This document shows positions 33,162 to 37,635 of a DNA stretch of 37,635 nucleotides, piece by piece. The translations under genes were made by a program, and so were the position numbers. The DNA comes from an uncultured Muribaculaceae bacterium (GTDB lineage Bacteria; Bacteroidota; Bacteroidia; Bacteroidales; Muribaculaceae): assembly GCA_910579605.1 (NCBI GenBank), contig CAJTUG010000020.1, forward strand, positions 1 through 37,635, in the 5' to 3' direction. The first letter of the stretch is position 1, and the number at the start of each line of letters is the position of its first letter. The notes under the pieces were generated by a model. That model was given only the letters and a program-made list of their open reading frames with translations. It had not been told where the DNA came from and searched no databases.

Positions 33162-34057
33162 TGCACAATATTGCATATGCCCTTTACTATGGCTTCTTCA
33201 AAGCATTGGCGCTTCTGCCTTTGCCGGTACTTTATGTTTTCTCCGATTTGATTCGCATAGTCGTATACAACATTGCAGGCTACAGGAAGAGAACAGTTGC
33301 CGAAAACCTTGAAAAATGTTTTCCAGACAAAACACCGGAAGAACGGAAAAAAATAGAACGGGATTTCTACCGCAACTTTTGCGATAACTTAATCGAAACC
33401 ATAAAACTTCTCCACATAAGCGACCGCGAAATAACGCGACGCATGGAGTTTGCAAACCTTGAAGCCATAGAACAACTTGTAGACAGCGGCAAAAGTATAA
33501 TCATATATTTCGCACACACCGGCAACTGGGAGTGGGCTCCGTCAATCACTCTTCATATGCCTGCGGGCAAAGTGGTTTTCGGCCAAGTTTACCGCCCTCT
33601 CCGCAACAAGGCTTTCGACAGACTGATGCTAAAGATAAGAAGCCGTTTCGGTAGCGAGTCATACCCCAAAGCCACAGTGATGCGCAACTTGCTGCTCCTT
33701 AAGCGCCAAAATAAAATTTCGGTTACGGGATTTATGAGCGATCAGAAACCGAGCCATGGAGATCCCGCAGTGCCACTGATGTTCCTGAACCGCCCTACTG
33801 CTTTCATATCGGGCACAGAGACGTTGGGCCATAAGCTCGGATTTGCGGCAGTGTATTGGGATATGGAGAAAACCGCACGCGGGCACTACCGGCTGACGGC
33901 AAAAGTTCTTTCCCCCGACATGGCTGCGGAAAAACCGCAAAAAATAACCATGGCTTATGCTCTGGCCCTCCAACAAACCATTTTAAGAAACCCGGCCATT
34001 TGGCTTTGGACCCATAATAGATGGAAAATTCCAGTATCAATAAACCCGTTGCAGTAA
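33158..34057 (+). CDS. Lipid A biosynthesis-type acyltransferase (LpxL/HtrB family)
   Basis: This 299-residue membrane-associated acyltransferase has the catalytic HX4E motif at His120 to Glu125 (HTGNWE) in IIIYFAHTGNWEW. NKAFDRLMLKIRSRFG, GFMSDQKPSHGDPAVPLMFLNRPTAF and a C-terminal NPAIWLWTHNRWK are classic for the LpxL/LpxM family, which adds secondary acyl chains to lipid A. A hydrophobic segment lies at about 5-40. Two ATGs in a row serve as start, overlapping the mtaB stop. The last 37 bases are also read as the start of the next gene. The role in lipid A is supported by family and by surrounding sugar genes. Confidence 0.93.
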   Translation: MMHNIAYALYYGFFKALALLPLPVLYVFSDLIRIVVYNIAGYRKRTVAENLEKCFPDKTPEERKKIERDFYRNFCDNLIETIKLLHISDREITRRMEFANLEAIEQLVDSGKSIIIYFAHTGNWEWAPSITLHMPAGKVVFGQVYRPLRNKAFDRLMLKIRSRFGSESYPKATVMRNLLLLKRQNKISVTGFMSDQKPSHGDPAVPLMFLNRPTAFISGTETLGHKLGFAAVYWDMEKTARGHYRLTAKVLSPDMAAEKPQKITMAYALALQQTILRNPAIWLWTHNRWKIPVSINPLQ

Positions 34058-35055
34058 TAATCCTTAATTGGAACGGCGACGAACTCCTGCAGACCTTCCT
34101 ACCGGCGGTGTTGTTCAACACCAATACCGACATAGCCGACGTCTTCGTTGCCGATAATGGCTCTACCGACAACTCGCTTCACCTGCTGAAAACACAATTT
34201 GCCGGCAGGATAAAGCTTATACAATTCTCTCGAAACTACGGTTTCGCAGAGGGTTATAACCGTGCCATAAAACAATGCGCCGGCTATCAGTATACAGTGC
34301 TTCTAAATTCCGATGTAGAACCGGAAATAGGGTGGATAGAGAAACTTTACCAATTCATGGAGCGACATCCCGACACAGGAGCATGCCAACCAAAGATACT
34401 AAGTTTCCACGATAAAAACAGCTTTGAATATGCCGGTGCATGCGGAGGGTTCATAGATAAACACGGTTATCCCTACTGCCGCGGTCGCATTTTCGGCACT
34501 TGCGAAAAAGACTATGGCCAATACGACAAGGAAATGAATATATTCTGGGCGTCAGGAGCTGCTTTAATGGTGAGAACAGAGCTCTACAACGCGGCCGGAG
34601 GCCTGGACCCGTTGTTCTTTGCACACATGGAAGAGATAGACCTCTGCTGGAGAATACGATTGGCAGGTTATGAGATTTCTGTAGTGCCCGAAGCCTGTGT
34701 TTACCACCTTGGAGGAGGTTCTTTACCTGCAGAGAACCCCAAGAAAACATACCTCAATTTCCGAAACAACCTCTTGATGCTCCACAAGAACCTTCCCGAC
34801 AACGACCGTGGGCCTATCTTATTCCGACGCCGATTGTTGGACACTTTGGCATTCTTTAAATATGTAGCGACCCTTGATTTAGCCAATGCCAAAGCCATTG
34901 TAAAAGCCCACATGGACTTTAAGAAAATGAGAAAGAACTACACAATCCATCCGTCGATAAACATTCTGCCTGAGAGCCCCGGCGGAAATACAGATATATT
35001 ATACCAATATTATCTCCGTAGAATTCATTTTTACTCACATTTACCTCAAACATAG
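34021..35055 (+). CDS. Family 2 glycosyltransferase (rhamnosyl-/O-antigen-type)
   Basis: This 344-residue GT-A enzyme has VAVIILNWNGDELL at the N-terminus, VFVADNGSTDNS (42-52), the nucleotide-binding NSDVEP with Asp98, and the late WASGAALMVRTELYNAAGGLDPLFFAHMEEIDLCWR acceptor-site region (EEID, near 204). Typical of GT2 enzymes transferring deoxysugars onto lipid-linked or surface glycans. It could use the dTDP-amino sugar made by the preceding genes, but this is inference. The core starts at residue 10, so the ATG at 34021 is the only plausible start, giving a real 37-base overlap with the acyltransferase. It is the last gene of the chain; no clean terminator follows. Confidence 0.93.
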   Translation: MENSSINKPVAVIILNWNGDELLQTFLPAVLFNTNTDIADVFVADNGSTDNSLHLLKTQFAGRIKLIQFSRNYGFAEGYNRAIKQCAGYQYTVLLNSDVEPEIGWIEKLYQFMERHPDTGACQPKILSFHDKNSFEYAGACGGFIDKHGYPYCRGRIFGTCEKDYGQYDKEMNIFWASGAALMVRTELYNAAGGLDPLFFAHMEEIDLCWRIRLAGYEISVVPEACVYHLGGGSLPAENPKKTYLNFRNNLLMLHKNLPDNDRGPILFRRRLLDTLAFFKYVATLDLANAKAIVKAHMDFKKMRKNYTIHPSINILPESPGGNTDILYQYYLRRIHFYSHLPQT

Positions 35056-35156
35056 TTAATATTAGCCTTATTTAACGTTTATTCACTCCACGGCCGCCGG
35101 CAATGGCAAAAAAGACTTAAACGCAAGCGCATTTGGCAAAAAAAGGACTCAAATGT

Positions 35157-35187
35157 TTTGTGGGATAAAATTATCTTGTTAATTTTG
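35157..35187 (+). promoter_or_regulatory. Promoter of the exbB-exbD-exbD operon
   Basis: TTTG (35157-35160) and TAATTTTG (35180-35187), 19 bases apart, are a near-ideal Bacteroidota -33/-7 pair, the best in the window. The leader to exbB is about 124 bases and carries a small hairpin, CGCTT/AAGCG (35205-35222). Confidence 0.8.
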
Positions 35188-35317
35188 CGATATTGTTTAA
35201 CAGACGCTTCCATATGCAAGCGCTTTAATCAATACCATGACACCCAATTTGGCTTAGAAATACAATCAATTACTAATTAATATCAATCATTTATTTTCAG
35301 CACACTTTTCAAAAATT

Positions 35318-36139
35318 ATGGAAGCTCAAAAGCCTACAGCAAAGCCTGCCGCTAAGGCCGGCAAGAAAAGCAACGCCCCTGGCATCAAAAATGCCGCTTG
35401 GGTTATTGTAATCTGCGCAATCATCGCCGTTTGCCTCTTCATCTTCTGGTTCGGTGCCGATATGCACTTCGACGAAGACGGTCATCCCCAAAACCTCTGG
35501 GGAACTATCTACAAAGGTGGTTTCATCGTACCTGTTCTCCAAACCCTCTTCCTCACAGTTATCGTTTTGGCTGTTGAACGTTGGATCGCCCTCAACTCTG
35601 CAAAAGGTAAAGGTAACGTTGCAAAATTCGTTGCCGACGTTAAAGCTTGCCTCGAACGCAAAGACATCGCTGGTGCTCGTGCACTCTGCGCAAAACAACG
35701 TGGTACCGTTGCAGCAGTAGTAGACTCTGCTCTCATCCGCTACGAAGAAATGGACACCAACACCGTTTTGACAAAAGAACAGAAAATCGCTACTCTCCAA
35801 AAACAAGTAGAAGAAGCTACAGCTTTGGAAATGCCTACCCTCCAGCAGAACCTCCCCATCCTTGCTACCATGACCACCCTCGGTACTCTCGTTGGTCTTC
35901 TCGGTACTGTAATGGGTATGATCAAATCATTCCAGGCTCTTTCTCAATCTGGTGCTCCTGACTCTACCGAACTTTCTACCGGTATTTCGGAAGCTCTTAT
36001 CAACACCGCCTTCGGTATCGCAACCGGTGCTTTCGCAGTTATTTTCTACAACTACTACACCAACAAAATCGATAACCTCACATACGCTATCGACGAAATC
36101 GGTTTCTCTATCGTGCAAACATTTGCCGCTACTCACTAA
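35318..36139 (+). CDS. exbB: ExbB/TolQ/MotA-family proton channel protein
   Basis: This 273-residue inner-membrane protein forms the channel complex with ExbD that powers TonB. Predicted membrane segments lie at about 27-47, 70-90, 182-202 and 222-242. The family region ILATMTTLGTLVGLLGTVMGMIKSFQAL is followed by ISEALINTAFGIATGAFAVIFYN. An Ala/Lys/Pro-rich N-terminal tail (1-25) is typical of Bacteroidota ExbB. Codons are strongly biased (many GTT, GCT, CTC), unlike the preceding genes, which suggests high expression. It is 46 bases ahead of the first exbD. Confidence 0.94.
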   Translation: MEAQKPTAKPAAKAGKKSNAPGIKNAAWVIVICAIIAVCLFIFWFGADMHFDEDGHPQNLWGTIYKGGFIVPVLQTLFLTVIVLAVERWIALNSAKGKGNVAKFVADVKACLERKDIAGARALCAKQRGTVAAVVDSALIRYEEMDTNTVLTKEQKIATLQKQVEEATALEMPTLQQNLPILATMTTLGTLVGLLGTVMGMIKSFQALSQSGAPDSTELSTGISEALINTAFGIATGAFAVIFYNYYTNKIDNLTYAIDEIGFSIVQTFAATH

Positions 36140-36185
36140 TCCCCTCTTTACCGTTTAATTCACAAATCTTTAATAAAAGGTAAAT

Positions 36186-36998
36186 ATGGGAAAAGTAAAA
36201 ATTAAAAAGAAAAGTACTCTCATCGACATGACCGCGATGAGCGACGTGACTGTTCTTTTGCTTACTTTCTTCATGTTGACTTCTACCTTCCTGCAGAAGG
36301 AACCCACCATCGTATACACTCCATCTTCTGTTTCAGAAGAAAAAGTGCCGATGAACAACCTTGTGACGGTTCTCGTATCCTCTGCCGATAAAAGCGGCAA
36401 ACTCGACGACCCCACTATTGCAGAAGGTAAACTCTTCATCTCGTTTACAGGTGATGCCGACTCGACACTTTCCAGCGAAAAAATTCGCGGTCTCATGCTC
36501 GACGAAGCATTATCAGTCTACAACGAACAGCACAAGAACCATCCTATCGCTCTGGACGCACGCCAGAAAAACGAATTCCGCACATCTAATATGATCGGTG
36601 TTCCTTTCAGCGTGTTGCCCGAAGTCCTCTCGATGTCGGTTACCGAACGCGACAAGTTCATGGGCGACATGACAAACCCCAAAGTTGGAATTCCCATCGA
36701 CGGCAACAAAAACCGCGATAAGAACCTCAACGATTTTCAGGTTTGGCTCAAAGCTATCTACAATGTTGCCCAAAGAATCAACAACGAGCAAACAGAGGGT
36801 TTGACGGCCGAAGAACGTGCTCAAATCAACAACCTCTACACCGCTCTTATGCGTAAAGGGCAAGGTATTGCCATCAAGGCAGACAAAGACACTCCTTTCA
36901 CAACAGTGCAAATGGTCTTTGACAACCTCCAGACCATGAAACTGAACAAGTTCAGCCTCATGACTGCCCTTAAATCTGAAGACGAACCCACCAATTAA
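36186..36998 (+). CDS. exbD: ExbD/TolR family biopolymer transport protein, first copy
   Basis: This 270-residue protein has a short basic N-terminus, one membrane segment (about 18-36) with the proton-carrying Asp20 in TAMSDVTVLLLTFFML, and a periplasmic domain. The periplasmic part is longer than in E. coli ExbD, with a central charged insertion (about 75-200, EFRTSNMIG, MTNPKVGIPIDGNKN). Bacteroidota commonly carry two unlike ExbD copies beside ExbB. It starts 46 bases after exbB and ends 8 bases before the second copy. Confidence 0.93.
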   Translation: MGKVKIKKKSTLIDMTAMSDVTVLLLTFFMLTSTFLQKEPTIVYTPSSVSEEKVPMNNLVTVLVSSADKSGKLDDPTIAEGKLFISFTGDADSTLSSEKIRGLMLDEALSVYNEQHKNHPIALDARQKNEFRTSNMIGVPFSVLPEVLSMSVTERDKFMGDMTNPKVGIPIDGNKNRDKNLNDFQVWLKAIYNVAQRINNEQTEGLTAEERAQINNLYTALMRKGQGIAIKADKDTPFTTVQMVFDNLQTMKLNKFSLMTALKSEDEPTN

Positions 36999-37006
36999 GT
37001 AAAGCC

Positions 37007-37635
37007 ATGGCACAGATAGATACATCAAACAGCGGCGGCAAAAAGAAAAAAGGCGCCCAGAAAAAGATGAATATCCACGTGGACTTTACGCCCATGGTGG
37101 ACATGAACATGCTTCTGATTACCTTCTTCATGCTCTGTACGACCATGATCAAGAGCCAGACTCTGCAAATCGTACTTCCTACCAACGAAGACGTGAAAAA
37201 AGAACAGCAGAGCCAGGCTAAACAATCCGAAGCTATCACGCTCATCCTTGACACTGAATACAACGGCGAAAAACCCGCTGTAGACCCCGAAAACGGAAAG
37301 ACCATCCACAATATCTACTACTACGAAGGTATTGCAGATACAACTTTCTCTACCAACAAATACTTGCGCAAAGAACAGTTCATTGGCAATATGAACCACG
37401 AGACGCAGGGTATCCGCAAAATTCTACGTTCAAAGAACGAAGAAGTAATGAAGGAATACGAAATCCTCAAAAACCAGTGGAAGAACAAGGAAATCACACG
37501 CGAAGAGTTTGAAAAAGCTGCCAAGAAAAACGCCGGCGACTCTCTCAAAACCCGTCCTGTTGTGGTTATCAAACCCGGTCCTAACACTACATACGAGGGT
37601 CTCATCAATGCTATCGACGAAATGAACATCAACCA
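37007..37635 (+). CDS. exbD: ExbD/TolR family biopolymer transport protein, second copy (runs off right edge)
   Basis: From the ATG at 37007 the frame is open to the window end (209 codons), so the C-terminus is missing. The N-terminus is Lys-rich (GGKKKKGAQKK). The membrane segment has Asp32 in DFTPMVDMNMLLITFFML, a closer match to classical ExbD than the first copy. The periplasmic part carries a charged insertion (around 120-170, EEVMKEYEILKNQWKNKEIT) and ends on VVVIKPGPNTTYEGLINAIDEM, the conserved late ExbD motif, so little is missing. A TonB gene would be expected next but lies outside. Confidence 0.93.
   Translation, partial: MAQIDTSNSGGKKKKGAQKKMNIHVDFTPMVDMNMLLITFFMLCTTMIKSQTLQIVLPTNEDVKKEQQSQAKQSEAITLILDTEYNGEKPAVDPENGKTIHNIYYYEGIADTTFSTNKYLRKEQFIGNMNHETQGIRKILRSKNEEVMKEYEILKNQWKNKEITREEFEKAAKKNAGDSLKTRPVVVIKPGPNTTYEGLINAIDEMNIN

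Noticed and set aside
1..37635. CRISPR arrays, tRNA or rRNA genes, insertion sequences, prophage genes
   Set aside because: None seen on reading both strands: no regular direct repeats with spacers, no cloverleaf with CCA end, no transposase or integrase motifs.

Overview
The window looks like chromosome from a member of the Bacteroidales, probably a gut anaerobe near Muribaculaceae/Bacteroidaceae (family level is inference). The evidence is a SusC/SusD/SusE/SusF-type outer-membrane glycan system, many Bacteroidota-type lipoproteins, an ExbB-ExbD-ExbD set, an N-terminal RHS/YD protein of the Bacteroidota type, and eight matches to the Bacteroidota -7 promoter element TAnnTTTG placed just upstream of genes. 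I see no rRNA, tRNA, CRISPR array, insertion sequence or integrase.

Layout. 1-2743 (-): the N-terminal part of a large secreted RHS/YD-type protein that runs off the left edge, in visibly AT-richer DNA. 3017-7251 (-): a compact operon greA - HIT hydrolase - thioredoxin-fold lipoprotein - GH20 beta-hexosaminidase. 7469-9631 (+): recQ, divergent from greA and possibly leaderless. 9712-13514 (-): M16 peptidase followed by an endonuclease/exonuclease/phosphatase-family lipoprotein. 13666-14405 (-): a GIN-domain (DUF2807) beta-helix protein broken by a one-base frameshift. 14585-16171 (-): nadB. 16350-23834 (-): a susC-susD-susE-susF-like operon for glycan (probably alpha-glucan) capture, with susC broken by a one-base frameshift. 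24343-24945 (+): engB, then a 49-residue small ORF.

25297-35055 (+): a long run of nine genes in which each overlaps the next once the relA frame is restored: relA-type (p)ppGpp synthetase, lipoprotein, rfbB, rfbA, fdtA-like ketoisomerase, fdtB-like aminotransferase, mtaB, LpxL-type acyltransferase, GT2 glycosyltransferase. The sugar genes would make a dTDP-3-amino-3,6-dideoxyhexose. The acyltransferase and glycosyltransferase point to use in LPS or another surface glycan. 35318-37635 (+): exbB and two exbD genes, the second cut by the right edge. They would supply proton-motive energy to TonB-dependent transporters such as SusC.

Three genes (GIN protein, susC, relA) carry small frame-breaking indels, and in each the reading resumes cleanly in another frame. 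This is either clustered sequencing or assembly error or genuine gene decay/phase variation. It is the main thing to resolve before using this annotation. I did not find a clearly new defence or mobile system. The most unusual organisation is the gapless chain that ties (p)ppGpp synthesis to deoxyaminosugar and lipid A/glycan genes.
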